Of a DNA stretch of 41,397 nt, positions 8,199 through 16,817 are shown piece by piece (positions within the stretch are counted from its first letter, which is position 1; each line of letters begins with the position of its first letter). The notes below the pieces were generated by a model. It was not told the origin of the DNA. It saw only the letters and a program-made list of their open reading frames with translations, and did no database searches. Made by a program: the position numbers and the translations under genes. The stretch is from Desulfobacterales bacterium (GTDB lineage Bacteria > Desulfobacterota > Desulfobacteria > Desulfobacterales > SpSt-501), in the NCBI GenBank assembly GCA_025454255.1, contig JALOOU010000016.1:1-41397 (forward strand), written 5' to 3'.

Positions 8199-8633
8199 CT
8201 AAACGTCGAAGACGACCGTGGCGGAGAAGCCCGACGCATCCTCTGTGACGCAGAGGCCATGGTAGGTCACGGCTTTGACGTGGCGGTCGAGTTTTTCGGC
8301 ACGCAAGCCCGTGACCGTTGCTTTCATCCTGGCGGTGTCGAGCTCGTGGAACACGAACGTGTCGAAGAGCAGCGCCTCGGCCTCCGCCCAATAGGCCAGC
8401 TCGCTCAGCCAGGCGACGAGCAGGCTCTCGGCGTCGATGGCCTGGAGCTCCACCGGCTTGGACTCCCGCCCGGGAGCCGGGCCCGGCGCCGGCGCCAGGA
8501 TGCTGTTCATCCCACGGGCGGCGTTGACCAGGAGCTCCTCCCAGGTGGCCCCGTAAATGCGCAGCGCCCGGTCGGCGGTGTGTTCGATTTCGTGGAAGCG
8601 AACCGGGCCTGGCGTCTTTTTTGGGCCGGTCAT
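8199..8633 (-). CDS. Archease, RtcB activating protein
   Basis: Predicted 144 residues, the usual archease size. The N-terminal motif FHEIEHTADRALRIYG supplies the conserved metal-site aspartate, and the C-terminus HGLCVTEDASGFSATVVFDV ends with the family's conserved buried FDV with its acidic residue. Archease speeds formation of the RtcB-GMP intermediate and lets RtcB turn over. It is encoded directly upstream of rtcB on the same strand, as in many archaea and bacteria. The ATG at 8633 lacks a clear Shine-Dalgarno, so the start is less certain than the gene. The same reading frame stays open far upstream, but that part is only the antisense of the dehydrogenase gene and not coding. Confidence 0.9.
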   Translation of the reverse strand: MTGPKKTPGPVRFHEIEHTADRALRIYGATWEELLVNAARGMNSILAPAPGPAPGRESKPVELQAIDAESLLVAWLSELAYWAEAEALLFDTFVFHELDTARMKATVTGLRAEKLDRHVKAVTYHGLCVTEDASGFSATVVFDV

Positions 8634-8678
8634 GGAGTCGATCGGACTGGGAGGTTGAAAGAAAAGCGTTTGTGGTCC

Positions 8679-8708
8679 AATATGCAACGAGTGCCGCCCC
8701 GATGTCAA
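8679..8708 (-). promoter_or_regulatory. Candidate promoter for archease-rtcB-usp
   Basis: Read on the minus strand, TTGACA (8708-8703) is followed after 18 bases by CATATT (8684-8679), about 45 bases upstream of the archease ATG. The -35 is consensus and the -10 matches four of six positions. No operator was recognised. Confidence 0.35.
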
Positions 8709-8774
8709 GGCGGCCGAGCGCCGAGCCCCGCTGCGCGCCGCTGCCACAACCCCCCAGCGTAAGGAGGTGGACCC

Positions 8775-9803
8775 GTGAAAGCCGTTTTCTTCGAACAGCA
8801 TGGCGAACTCGACGTCCTGCGCTACGGCGACGTGCCCGACCCCGAGGCCAAGGCCGGCCAGGCCCTCATCCGGGTGCGCGCCTGCGGGCTGAACTACCTG
8901 GACATCTGGGTGCGGCGCGGCTGGCCTGGCCTGAAGCTCGCCATGCCCCACTGGTGCGGTGCGGACGTGGCCGGGGAGGTGGCCGCCGTGGGTGCGGGCG
9001 TCACCGGTTGGAGCGTCGGCCAGCGGGTGGTGGTCGACCCCGGAATCAGCCTGAAGCACGACGAGTACACCCGGCGGGGCGAGCCCTCGGTCAGCCCCGC
9101 CTACCACATCCTCGGTGAGCACCTGCGCGGCGGGGCGGCGGAGCTGGTCGCCGTCCCGGCGGAAAACCTCCTCGCCATGCCGGAGGGGTTGGATTTTTCG
9201 GCCGCGGCGGCCCCCTTGCTGGTCGGGCTGACCGCCTGGCGCATGCTCGTTCACCGGGCCGGCCTGAAGGCCGGCGAGTCCGTGCTCGTGGTCGGCGCCG
9301 GCGGCGGCGTCAACAGCATGGCGATCCAGGTCGCCAAGCTGGCCGGCGCGACCGTGTTCGCCGTGGCGAGCACTGCGGCAAAGGCCGAAAAGGCCCGTGC
9401 GCTCGGGGCGGATGCGGTCATCGACCGCTCCGGGTCGGACTGGGTCAAGGAGGTGCTGCGGCTGACGGACCGACGGGGCGTGGACGTGGTGGTGGACAAT
9501 GTCGGCCGGACCACCCTCATGTCCAGCATGCAGGCCGTGGCCCGCGGCGGGCGCATCGTCATCGTCGGCAACACCAGCGGACCGCTGGCGGAGATCGATG
9601 TCCGCTACATTTTCGGAAAGCAGATCAGCCTGATCGGCAGCACCATGGGCAGCCGGCAGGATTTTCTCGCCGTGGTGTCGCTGGTCGGCGCTGGCCGTCT
9701 CAAGCCCGTGGTCGATCGGGTGGTCAGCCTGCGGGACGGGGTCGAGGCCTACCGCGCCCTGGAGCAGGGGGGGCACTTCGGCAAGATCATCCTTCAGCCC
9801 TGA
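8775..9803 (+). CDS. Zinc-type alcohol dehydrogenase/quinone oxidoreductase family protein
   Basis: MDR-superfamily NAD(P)-dependent oxidoreductase of 342 residues with a GTG start 6 bases after AAGGAGGT. Residues 1-130 form the GroES-like catalytic domain, with CGLNYLDIWVRRG and the WCGADVAGEVAAVG segment. The Rossmann domain has the dinucleotide loop VVGAGGGVNSMAIQVAKLAG near 175. There is no four-cysteine structural zinc loop. The GxNxxD segment resembles the acryloyl-CoA/quinone-reductase branch more than classical alcohol dehydrogenases. Substrate cannot be read from sequence. It is convergent with an acyl-CoA dehydrogenase, and both could act in acyl-CoA chemistry, but that is only proximity. 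Confidence 0.85.
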   Translation: MKAVFFEQHGELDVLRYGDVPDPEAKAGQALIRVRACGLNYLDIWVRRGWPGLKLAMPHWCGADVAGEVAAVGAGVTGWSVGQRVVVDPGISLKHDEYTRRGEPSVSPAYHILGEHLRGGAAELVAVPAENLLAMPEGLDFSAAAAPLLVGLTAWRMLVHRAGLKAGESVLVVGAGGGVNSMAIQVAKLAGATVFAVASTAAKAEKARALGADAVIDRSGSDWVKEVLRLTDRRGVDVVVDNVGRTTLMSSMQAVARGGRIVIVGNTSGPLAEIDVRYIFGKQISLIGSTMGSRQDFLAVVSLVGAGRLKPVVDRVVSLRDGVEAYRALEQGGHFGKIILQP

Positions 9804-9822
9804 GCCCGGCGGGTACCGGGCT
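9803..9822. terminator. Bidirectional stem-loop overlapping both stop codons
   Basis: AGCCCGG (9803-9809) and CCGGGCT (9816-9822) form a 7-bp stem with a 6-base loop. It spans the end of the plus-strand dehydrogenase stop and the end of the minus-strand acyl-CoA dehydrogenase stop. The GC stem without a clear U-tract suggests a compact shared terminator. Confidence 0.4.
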
Positions 9823-10966
9823 ATGCGAAGCGTTTCATGAGCTCGCGGAAGATGACGAGCTTCTGGATGTCCTGGGTGCCCTCGCCCAGTGAGGCGGCCC
9901 AGGCATCGAGGGGGTACTTGTGGATCGGGTGATCGCGCACGACCGAGGCGGCGCCGAAGAGGTCCGCCGCCCAGGCGGCGGTGGTGCGGGCCGCATCCAC
10001 CGCAAGAAATTTCGCCATGGAAGCCGGGGCGCGGAAATCCTCCCCGGCGTCCATCGCGGCGCAGGTCCTCCAGACCATCAGCCGCGCGGCCTCGATCCGG
10101 GCATGCAGTTCGGCCATCTCGAAGGCCTTGGCCTGAAACTCCGCAATCGGCCGGCCAAAGACGCTGCGGCGTGCGGCCCTGTTCACGGCGAGCTCGAAGG
10201 CTCCCGCCGCTGTGCCCAGCGAGAGGGCGGCAATCGGCACCCGGCTGTGAGTGAATACGGAGAGCACCTGCGGCAGACCGCGCCCGCGTTCGCCCAGCAG
10301 GTGGTCTGCGCCCACGAACACGCGCTCGAACTCGATCCGGGTCAAATCGGAGGGTATCCACACCGGCTTGTTCAAACGGGTGCGCCGAATGCCCGCGGCG
10401 CTCAGATCCACCAGGAACATCGAGTGCCGGCTGTTGCGCGCGGCGGCGGGGTCGGTCACGGCGGTGACGACCGCCAGGTCCGCGGCGGCGCCATTGGTGA
10501 CATACGCCTTGGCCCCGCTCAAAACCCATCCGCCCGCAGCCTGCTCGGCGCGCAGGGCGACGGCGGCCACGTCGCTTCCGGCCTGCCTTTCGGTATTTCC
10601 CAGGCACATCACCGTTTCGCCTTGAACCGATTTCGCGCCGTAGCGTTCTTGCAGAGAGGCCGATCCGAAAAGGGCGAGGCCCATCAATCCTAAATCGGCA
10701 TGAGCCAGGGCGGCGACGGCCGCGCCGGGGGAAACCTTGGCGAACTCCTCGGCAATCATGGCCTCGCGCAGGGCCGGCCCGCGGCGTAAACGGTCCCCCG
10801 CGAAGACGGTGCCGTACCACCCGCCTTGGCCGAGCTCGGCAAAGAACTCCCGCTGAAGTTCACCCGCGCGGAGCCATGCCGCCAACTTGCCGGCAAACGA
10901 CTCTTTGAGAAAACGGCGAAACCGGTCAACGTCATCCGCGATGTGTTGGGGAATGGTGAAGTCCAC
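9821..10966 (-). CDS. Acyl-CoA dehydrogenase family protein
   Basis: FAD-dependent oxidation of acyl-CoA thioesters to enoyl-CoA, cytoplasmic. At 381 residues it is full length. An N-terminal helical domain is followed by the beta domain with the flavin-proximal segments MCLGNTERQAGSDVAAVAL and GAKAYVTNGAAADL, then the C-terminal four-helix domain ending LGEGTQDIQKLVI. The glutamate of EGTQDIQ sits at the usual catalytic-base position, with glycine where medium-chain enzymes have tyrosine before it. The start is GTG with AAAGGAG a few bases upstream. Chain-length specificity cannot be read. No electron-transfer flavoprotein genes are in the window. Confidence 0.92.
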   Translation of the reverse strand: MDFTIPQHIADDVDRFRRFLKESFAGKLAAWLRAGELQREFFAELGQGGWYGTVFAGDRLRRGPALREAMIAEEFAKVSPGAAVAALAHADLGLMGLALFGSASLQERYGAKSVQGETVMCLGNTERQAGSDVAAVALRAEQAAGGWVLSGAKAYVTNGAAADLAVVTAVTDPAAARNSRHSMFLVDLSAAGIRRTRLNKPVWIPSDLTRIEFERVFVGADHLLGERGRGLPQVLSVFTHSRVPIAALSLGTAAGAFELAVNRAARRSVFGRPIAEFQAKAFEMAELHARIEAARLMVWRTCAAMDAGEDFRAPASMAKFLAVDAARTTAAWAADLFGAASVVRDHPIHKYPLDAWAASLGEGTQDIQKLVIFRELMKRFA

Positions 10967-11289
10967 CTGATCTCCTTTACGGCACCCCCATTAGACAGCA
11001 GCCCTGAATCGTCCGAGCCGGCCGCGAAACGGGACATCGCTTCTTTACCTGTTAGCAACGAAACTTTTGCATTCAATATCATAAAGTACAAATAACCATG
11101 ACGAATAAAAAAACAAGAATAACTGAATCGAATTTCTTTTTTGTGGCGAGTCATTGCAATTCCGCCGCAAAAAGTGCTACTGCTGGGGCAACTCGAAAAA
11201 CACGGCCTTGCTGAAGTCTACGGCGGCGATCCGGGCTCAAGCGATCCAGGTTCAAACCAGACCTCTTGCTGCGTGCTGAGGAGGGTGCC
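10967..11289. other. AT-rich divergent intergenic region
   Basis: This stretch separates the minus-strand acyl-CoA dehydrogenase from khpA. Its middle (about 11040-11150) is markedly AT-rich in an otherwise GC-rich window, which fits divergent promoters. I saw no convincing -35/-10 pair, no tRNA and no believable small gene. A 38-codon open frame from 11098 lacks a ribosome site. Confidence 0.5.
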
Positions 11290-11520
11290 ATGAAAGAGCT
11301 GATCGAGTACATTGCCAAGGCGTTGGTGGACTATCCTGACCAGGTGAGCGTGAACGTGCTCGAGGGCACTCAGGCCAGCGTCCTCGAACTCAGCGTCGCC
11401 AAGGCGGACCTGGGCAAAGTCATCGGCAAACAGGGGCGCACGGCCAAGGCCATCCGGACCATCCTGGGGGCCGCCTCCGCCAAGCTCAAAAAGCGCGCGG
11501 TGCTAGAAATCGTGGAGTAG
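11290..11520 (+). CDS. khpA: KH-domain RNA-binding protein KhpA
   Basis: Small cytoplasmic RNA-binding protein of 76 residues, the normal KhpA length, starting [16 protein letters not shown]. The single KH domain has the expected GXXG-type loop in [15 protein letters not shown]. In other bacteria KhpA pairs with KhpB/EloR and binds many RNAs, affecting cell division and translation. It is usually encoded between rpsP and rimM; here it stands alone between an acyl-CoA dehydrogenase and the pyruvate dehydrogenase cluster, so it may be a second paralogue. GAGGAGGG precedes the ATG. Confidence 0.93.
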   Translation: MKELIEYIAKALVDYPDQVSVNVLEGTQASVLELSVAKADLGKVIGKQGRTAKAIRTILGAASAKLKKRAVLEIVE

Positions 11521-11677
11521 CGCCGCTGTTGCCCGCCTAAGGTTCAACTGCCCATCCGCCGGCCGTTTAGGCCTCCGCCCGACGCCAGTTCTCGGGGTTA
11601 TCGCTTTCCCCCCACGCACCAGGCTCCCCGCACCGTGCCGCGCGGGCTCGCGCGAGGGCCGCCGCCCGCAGAGGATC

Positions 11678-11734
11678 TTGACTAGATCGCGGCCGGTCTA
11701 ATTTTGGAAGGCAATGATCGTTTCCGCGGCCGGT
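11678..11734 (+). promoter_or_regulatory. Candidate promoter with direct-repeat operator for the pdh cluster
   Basis: TTGACT (11678-11683) and TAATTT (11699-11704), 15 bases apart, form a slightly short promoter. A 10-base direct repeat, CGCGGCCGGT, occurs at 11688-11697 between the two boxes and again at 11725-11734 just after the predicted start site. Two identical sites 37 bases apart flanking a promoter suggest binding of a regulator, but no cognate protein was identified. Confidence 0.4.
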
Positions 11735-11761
11735 TTTCCTGACCACGAAAGGATGCCTACC

Positions 11762-12859
11762 ATGCCCAGAACGCGCATCGAGCTTGCCGACGCCATCGAG
11801 TATCTATCGATCCTTGACGAGAACGGGACGCTGGATCGGTCGCTCGAGCCATCGATTCCCGCTGAGACCTTGCTGAGGTTGCACCGCACGATGCTGCTGG
11901 CCCGCAGGTTCGACGAGCGCCTGCTCAGCCTCCAGCGCCAGGGGCGCATCGGAACCTTCCCGCCGATTGCCGGTCAGGAAGCGGCCCATTTGGGCGCCGT
12001 GGCCATGCTGCGGCCCTCGGACTGGATCGTGCCCGCCTTCCGCGAAATGGCGGCCGACATCTGGCGGGGCCGGCCACTCGAAAGCATCATCGTCTACAAC
12101 AACGGGTTCAACGAAGCCGGCCGGATCCCCGCCGACCGCAACGACATGCCGATCTCCATTCCGGTCGGGTCCCAGCTGCTGCATGCCGTCGGCATCGCCT
12201 GGGCGATCAAGTACCGCGGCCAAAGCGACGTGGCCATGACCTTTTTCGGGGATGGGGCGACTTCGCAGGGGGATTTCCACGAGGCGCTGAATTTCTCCGG
12301 GGTGTTCCAGGTGCCGGCGATCTTCGTCTGCCAGAACAACCAGTGGGCCATTTCGATCCCGCGGGCGAAGCAGACCCGCTCCCCGACCCTGGCCCAGAAG
12401 GCGCTGGCCTACGGCATCGCCGGGATCCAGGTCGACGGCAACGATCTCCTCGCGGTCTACGCCGCAGCGGACGAAGCGGTGCAGCGGGCTCGCGCCGGGC
12501 AGGGCGCGACCCTGATCGAGTGCGTGACCTACCGCATGGCGGTCCACACCACCGCCGACGACCCCAAACGCTACCGCACCGACGCGGAGGTCGAGGAGTG
12601 GCGCCGCAAGGACCCGATCACCCGCTTTCAGACCTACCTTGCGGCCAAGGGGCTCCTGGCCGCGGACGCCGTTGCGGCCGAGGAGGCCGCCGTGCAGGCG
12701 GAGATCCAGGCCGCGGTGGATCGGGCGGAAGAGCAGATGAAGCGGCTCGGCGACCCCCTGCTCATGTTCGAGCACGCCTATGCCCAGATGCCCGCGTATT
12801 TAAAAGAGCAAAGAGAAGAGTTCATCCGCCTCCGGGCTGAAACGCAAGAGGAGAAGTAG
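11762..12859 (+). CDS. pdhA: Pyruvate dehydrogenase E1 component, alpha subunit
   Basis: Thiamine-diphosphate subunit of a heterotetrameric E1, 365 residues from the ATG preceded by AAAGGA. It decarboxylates the 2-oxoacid and passes the acyl group to the E2 lipoyl arm. The TPP/Mg motif runs from GDGATSQGDFHEAL to CQNNQWAIS, and the phosphorylation-loop region HTTADDPKRYR is present. The N-terminal QGRIGTFPPIAGQEAAHLG is closest to Gram-positive-type PdhA rather than branched-chain enzymes. Pyruvate is therefore the likeliest substrate, with branched-chain 2-oxoacids as an alternative. It begins an E1alpha-E1beta-E2-E3 series. Confidence 0.93.
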   Translation: MPRTRIELADAIEYLSILDENGTLDRSLEPSIPAETLLRLHRTMLLARRFDERLLSLQRQGRIGTFPPIAGQEAAHLGAVAMLRPSDWIVPAFREMAADIWRGRPLESIIVYNNGFNEAGRIPADRNDMPISIPVGSQLLHAVGIAWAIKYRGQSDVAMTFFGDGATSQGDFHEALNFSGVFQVPAIFVCQNNQWAISIPRAKQTRSPTLAQKALAYGIAGIQVDGNDLLAVYAAADEAVQRARAGQGATLIECVTYRMAVHTTADDPKRYRTDAEVEEWRRKDPITRFQTYLAAKGLLAADAVAAEEAAVQAEIQAAVDRAEEQMKRLGDPLLMFEHAYAQMPAYLKEQREEFIRLRAETQEEK

Positions 12860-12860
12860 C

Positions 12861-13841
12861 ATGCCCAAGATGACGATGGTTCAGGCGCTCAATCTGGCCC
12901 TGCGCCAGGAGATGGAGCGCGACGAGAGCGTCGTTGTGCTCGGCGAGGACGTCGGTGTCGACGGGGGGGTTTTCCGGGTGACCGACGGGCTGATCCAGCA
13001 GTTCGGAGAGACGCGGGTGGTGGACACGCCGCTGGCCGAGTCCGGCATCGTCGGCATGTCGATCGGCATGGCCGTATACGGCCTGAAACCGGTCTGCGAG
13101 ATCCAGTTCTCCGGGTTCAGCTACTACACGCTGCACCAGATGGAAAACCACGCCGCCCGGCTGCGTTGGCGCTCTCAAGGCCGCTACGGCGTCCCGCTGG
13201 TGATGCGGGCGCCATACGGCGGCGGGGTGCGGGCGCTGGAGCATCACTCCGAGAGCCGCGAGACGTTCTGGTCCCACATCCCCGGGATCAAGATGGTCAT
13301 CCCCTCCGGCCCCCGGAACGCGCGCGCGCTGCTGGTGAGCGCGATCCGGGACCCGGACCCGGTCGTCTTCTACGAGCCCAAGGCCTTGTACCGCGCCTTC
13401 CGCGAGGAGGTCCCCGAAGAGGAGGAGGCCATGCCGCTCAGCCGCTCGCTGATCGCCCGCGAGGGCCGCGATCTCACGCTGATCGCCTACGGGGCCATGA
13501 TGCGGCCGACTTTAGAGGCCGCGGAAAAACTGCACAGCGCGCACGGGGTCGAGGCGGAGGTGATCGACCTGCTGACCCTCTCGCCGATGGACGACTCGCT
13601 GCTGGTCGCCTCGGCCCGCAAAACCGGGCGGGTCGCCGTGGTGCACGAGGCGCCGCGCAGCTTCGGCCCCGGGGCCGAAATCATCGCCCGCCTGGTGGAA
13701 AAGGCCTTCTACCACCTGGAGGTGCCGGTGGCCCGCGTGACGGGCTACGATGTGGTCATCCCGCTCTTCAGCCGGGAAACGCACTATCTGCCGGGTGTGC
13801 CGCGCATCGTGCATGCGGCCCGCCAGCTCTTGGCCGCCTGA
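12861..13841 (+). CDS. pdhB: Pyruvate dehydrogenase E1 component, beta subunit
   Basis: Partner of the alpha subunit, 326 residues, the standard length. The transketolase pyrimidine-binding domain includes VVLGEDVGVDGGVFRVT and the glutamate that activates TPP. The region QMENHAARLRWRSQGRYG and the HHSESRETFWSHIPG loop are typical. The C-terminal domain carries VVHEAPRSFGPGAEI. The ATG lies one base after the E1alpha stop, with a GAGGAG inside the end of that gene, so translation is probably coupled. Confidence 0.95.
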   Translation: MPKMTMVQALNLALRQEMERDESVVVLGEDVGVDGGVFRVTDGLIQQFGETRVVDTPLAESGIVGMSIGMAVYGLKPVCEIQFSGFSYYTLHQMENHAARLRWRSQGRYGVPLVMRAPYGGGVRALEHHSESRETFWSHIPGIKMVIPSGPRNARALLVSAIRDPDPVVFYEPKALYRAFREEVPEEEEAMPLSRSLIAREGRDLTLIAYGAMMRPTLEAAEKLHSAHGVEAEVIDLLTLSPMDDSLLVASARKTGRVAVVHEAPRSFGPGAEIIARLVEKAFYHLEVPVARVTGYDVVIPLFSRETHYLPGVPRIVHAARQLLAA

Positions 13842-13863
13842 TTCGGGCGAAAAAGGAGGGAGA

Positions 13864-15150
13864 ATGGCACTGGAGTTCAAACTGCCGGACCTGGGGGAGG
13901 GCATTCACGAGGGTGAGGTGTTGGCCGTGCGCGTCGGCGTGGGCCAGGCGGTGAAAGAGGGCGACATCATCCTGGAGGTGGAGACGGACAAGGCCGCGGT
14001 GGAGATCCCCTCGCCCTACACCGGAACGATCGCCGAGATCCGCGTCAAGCCAGGAGACACCGTCAAGGTCGGACAGGTGCTCCTAACCTTCACGCAGGAG
14101 ACCCGTGCGGGCGAGGCAGCGGCCAAGCCGGCCAAAGAGCCTCCGCCTTCCGCGGCGCTGCCGGCAGCCTCCCCGCGCAAGGGGCCGGTGCCGGCCTCGC
14201 CGGCCACGCGGCGGCTGGCGCGCGAGCTCAAGGTCGACTTGGCGAACGTGACGCCCAGCGGTGCCGCGGGGCAGGCGACGGCGGATGATGTGCGCGCCTT
14301 CGCCGCCGGCCGCAAGGGCCCCGCCGCCGCATCGCCGTCGCCTGCCGCGCCGCCGCCGGCTGCGCCGGCCGTCGAGGATCTTCCCGCGGCGCCGATCGCG
14401 GGAGCGGCCGAGCTGCCCGATTTCACCCGGTGGGGGCCGGTGGAGCGGGTTGCCTTCCGCTCCATCCGCCGCGCCACGGCCCGGCAGATGTCCCTGGCCT
14501 GGTCGCAGATCCCGCATGTCAGCAGCCAGGAGCTGGTGGATGTGACCCGGCTCGAGGCCTTTCGCGAGAGGCACAAAAAAGAGGTGGCCTCCCTGGGGGG
14601 CCGCTTGACGTTCACGGTGTTTGCGCTCAAGGCCGCGACCTCCGTCCTCAAGGCCTTCCCCCAGATCAATTCCAGCCTGGACGCCGCGGCCGGCGAGATC
14701 GTCATCAAAAAATACTACCACATCGGAGTGGCCGTGAACACCGCCGAGGGGCTGATGGTGCCGGTCATCCGCAACGTGGACGACAAGAGCATCAAAGCGC
14801 TGGCCGTGGAGCTCCACGAGCTGATCCAAAAGACGGACGCGCGCAAGATCGGCGTGGAGCAGATGCAGGGCGGCACCTTCACGATCACCAATGCCGGTGC
14901 GCTGGGCGGATGGGGCTTCGTGCCGATCATCAACCCGCCCCAGGTGGCGATTTTGGGGCTGGGCCAGGCGCGCCTGCAGCCCGCAGTGGTGACAAGGGAG
15001 CAGGGCCCGGAGATCGTTCCGCGGCTGATCATGCCCGTGGTGCTCTCGATCGACCACCGCGTGCTCGACGGGGCGGACTCCGTCAATTTTCTCAAGCGCT
15101 TCAAGCAGATCATGGAGGATCCGGACGAGCTGCTGATGTCGCTCGTCTGA
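13864..15150 (+). CDS. pdhC: Dihydrolipoamide acyltransferase, E2
   Basis: Core enzyme of the dehydrogenase complex, 428 residues from the ATG after AAGGAGGG. One lipoyl domain (1-80) has the lipoylated K43 in EVETDKAAVEIP. An Ala/Pro linker follows, then a peripheral-subunit-binding domain at about 111-147 (SPATRRLARELKVDLANV), a second Ala/Pro linker, and the catalytic domain with the HRVLDG motif (H398, D402). The single lipoyl domain is the usual Gram-positive arrangement. The gene starts 22 bases after E1beta. The structured repeat at 15155 begins 4 bases after its stop codon and separates it from E3. Confidence 0.95.
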   Translation: MALEFKLPDLGEGIHEGEVLAVRVGVGQAVKEGDIILEVETDKAAVEIPSPYTGTIAEIRVKPGDTVKVGQVLLTFTQETRAGEAAAKPAKEPPPSAALPAASPRKGPVPASPATRRLARELKVDLANVTPSGAAGQATADDVRAFAAGRKGPAAASPSPAAPPPAAPAVEDLPAAPIAGAAELPDFTRWGPVERVAFRSIRRATARQMSLAWSQIPHVSSQELVDVTRLEAFRERHKKEVASLGGRLTFTVFALKAATSVLKAFPQINSSLDAAAGEIVIKKYYHIGVAVNTAEGLMVPVIRNVDDKSIKALAVELHELIQKTDARKIGVEQMQGGTFTITNAGALGGWGFVPIINPPQVAILGLGQARLQPAVVTREQGPEIVPRLIMPVVLSIDHRVLDGADSVNFLKRFKQIMEDPDELLMSLV

Positions 15151-15154
15151 CGAC

Positions 15155-15266
15155 TTCACCGAAAGCCCTTCTTCTGCGTTGCGCTGCGTTCCGCAGTCGC
15201 TGCGGCGCATTTCACATACGCCTCGCTCTGCGAACTTGCGCGCCTTGAAGTCGGGCTTTGGGTGAA
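15155..15266 (+). repeat. Structured 3'-end repeat, copy A
   Basis: Outer arms TTCACCGAAAGCCC (15155-15168) and GGGCTTTGGGTGAA (15253-15266) pair with one mismatch in 14. The core at about 15173-15247 matches copy B at 22299-22374 (opposite strand) at roughly three bases in four, including CAAGGCGCGC, GCGAGGCG and TGCGCCGCAGCG read on the minus strand. An inner CCGCAG-tcg-CTGCGG hairpin lies at 15191-15205. The element begins 4 bases after the E2 stop codon. It is non-coding, and an RNA 3' end or processing role is inferred. Confidence 0.65.
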
Positions 15267-15368
15267 GCCGTCGTGGTTCTCTCTGCCTCAAGAAGGGGAT
15301 GAAGAAGGCGAATCAAGCAGCAGCCACTCGAATCGGAAATCCGGTGCGAGAAGAAGGAGACGATATCG

Positions 15369-16805
15369 ATGGTGATGGGAGAACTGGCGCAGGAGACCGA
15401 TCTGCTGGTCATCGGCAGCGGTCCGGGCGGGTACGCGGCCGCGTTCCGGGCGGCCGACCTGGGGATGGACGTGACCCTGGTGGACCCCGCCCCGCGGCCG
15501 GGCGGCGTCTGCCTCTACAAGGGCTGCATCCCCTCCAAGACCTTTCTTTTTCTCTCCGAGCTGATCTTCGATGCGGCGCGCGCCGAATCCATGGGGGTGA
15601 GCTTCGGCCCGCCGAAAATCGACCTGGCCGGGATGCGCCGCTGGAAGGCGGAGGTGATCGAAAAGATGGCCACCGGGCTGGTGAGCCTCGCCAAGCGGCG
15701 CGGCGTTCAGCTGGTCCAGGGCCGCGCCGAGTTCGAGTCCTCGCAGAGCGTGCGCCTGCGCGATGCGGAGGTCAGCCGCATCCGCTTCCGCCACGCCATT
15801 GTGGCCACCGGCTCGCGGCCGACCCCCTACCCGGGGACGGAGTTCTCCGCGGGGGGGCGGATCATGAGCTCCACCGGGGCGCTGGCGCTGGCGGACGTCC
15901 CGGAGTCGCTTCTGGTCATCGGCGGGGGCTACGTGGGCCTCGAGCTGGGCACCGTCTATGCGTCGTTGGGCAGCCGCGTGAGCCTGGTTGAAACCGCCGA
16001 TCGGCTGCTGCCCGGGGTCGACCCCGACCTGGTGGAGCCGCTCCAGCGACGGCTCGCGGTGCTCTTCGAGCGGATGTGGCTGAACGCCCGCGTTGTCGGC
16101 CTGAGCGAAACGGCTTCCGGAGTGACCACCCGCCTGGAGCGGGAGGGGGAGGGGGCCGATGAGCAGTTCGACCGGGTGTTGGTGGCCATCGGCCGCAAAC
16201 CGGCAACCGCGGGGCTGGGGTTCGAAAATACCGGGGTGCAGCTCGATGCCAGGGGATTTGTGGTGGTGGACGAATGCCAGCGGACGGCCGACGAGCGCAT
16301 ACTGGCCGTCGGCGATGTGGTCGGAGGAATGATGCTGGCCCACAAGGCGAGCTACGAAGGCAAGATCGCCGCCGAGGTCATCGCCGGCAAGGCCGCCGCC
16401 TTCGATGCGCGCGCCATCCCGGCCGTGGTCTACACCGACCCTCAGATCGCCTGGTGCGGGCTGACGGAGGAGCAGGCGCGGCGGGAAAACGTCGCGGTCG
16501 CGATCCAGCGGTTCCCGTGGAAGTTCTCCGGGCGGGCGACGACCATGGGGGCGCCCGAGGGCCTGACCAAGATCCTGGCGGACCCTGCCAGCGGCCGGAT
16601 CCTCGGAGTCGGGATCACCGGCCGCGACACGGAGGGGATGATCGCGGAGGGGGTCCTGGCGGTCGAAATGGGGGCGTTGGCCGAGGATGTGGCCGGCAGC
16701 ATCCATCCGCATCCGACCCTCTCCGAAACCGAATCGGAAGCGGCCGAGATGTTCCTCGGCAGCGCGACCCACATCATCGGAAAGGCGCAGAAAAAACAAG
16801 GGTGA
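15369..16805 (+). CDS. lpdA: Dihydrolipoamide dehydrogenase, E3
   Basis: FAD/NAD disulfide oxidoreductase that reoxidises the dihydrolipoyl arm of E2, 478 residues. The FAD loop is VIGSGPGGYAAA (about 14-25). The redox-active disulfide is C48/C53 in GGVCLYKGCIPSK, where most homologues read GGTCLNVGC. The NAD loop is VIGGGYVGLELG and the active-site His/Glu pair lies in SIHPHPTLSETESEA. The start has AAGGAG 9 bases upstream. It probably completes the complex encoded just upstream, although repeat copy A lies in the 218-base gap and could allow separate expression. Its 3' end is 12 bases from the convergent thioesterase. Confidence 0.94.
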   Translation: MVMGELAQETDLLVIGSGPGGYAAAFRAADLGMDVTLVDPAPRPGGVCLYKGCIPSKTFLFLSELIFDAARAESMGVSFGPPKIDLAGMRRWKAEVIEKMATGLVSLAKRRGVQLVQGRAEFESSQSVRLRDAEVSRIRFRHAIVATGSRPTPYPGTEFSAGGRIMSSTGALALADVPESLLVIGGGYVGLELGTVYASLGSRVSLVETADRLLPGVDPDLVEPLQRRLAVLFERMWLNARVVGLSETASGVTTRLEREGEGADEQFDRVLVAIGRKPATAGLGFENTGVQLDARGFVVVDECQRTADERILAVGDVVGGMMLAHKASYEGKIAAEVIAGKAAAFDARAIPAVVYTDPQIAWCGLTEEQARRENVAVAIQRFPWKFSGRATTMGAPEGLTKILADPASGRILGVGITGRDTEGMIAEGVLAVEMGALAEDVAGSIHPHPTLSETESEAAEMFLGSATHIIGKAQKKQG

Positions 16806-16817
16806 AAGCTTTTCGCA

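Noticed and set aside
8634-10820. Minus-strand frame continuing far upstream of archease, giving an apparent 873-residue protein
   Set aside because: Only the last 144 residues resemble a protein family. The rest is antisense to the dehydrogenase gene and overlaps the acyl-CoA dehydrogenase in another frame.
11098-11214. A 38-codon plus-strand frame in the AT-rich gap before khpA
   Set aside because: No ribosome site, no similarity I recognise, and it lies where promoters are expected.
11245-11265. GGTTCAAACC resembling a tRNA T-loop
   Set aside because: No acceptor stem, D-arm or anticodon arm can be folded around it.
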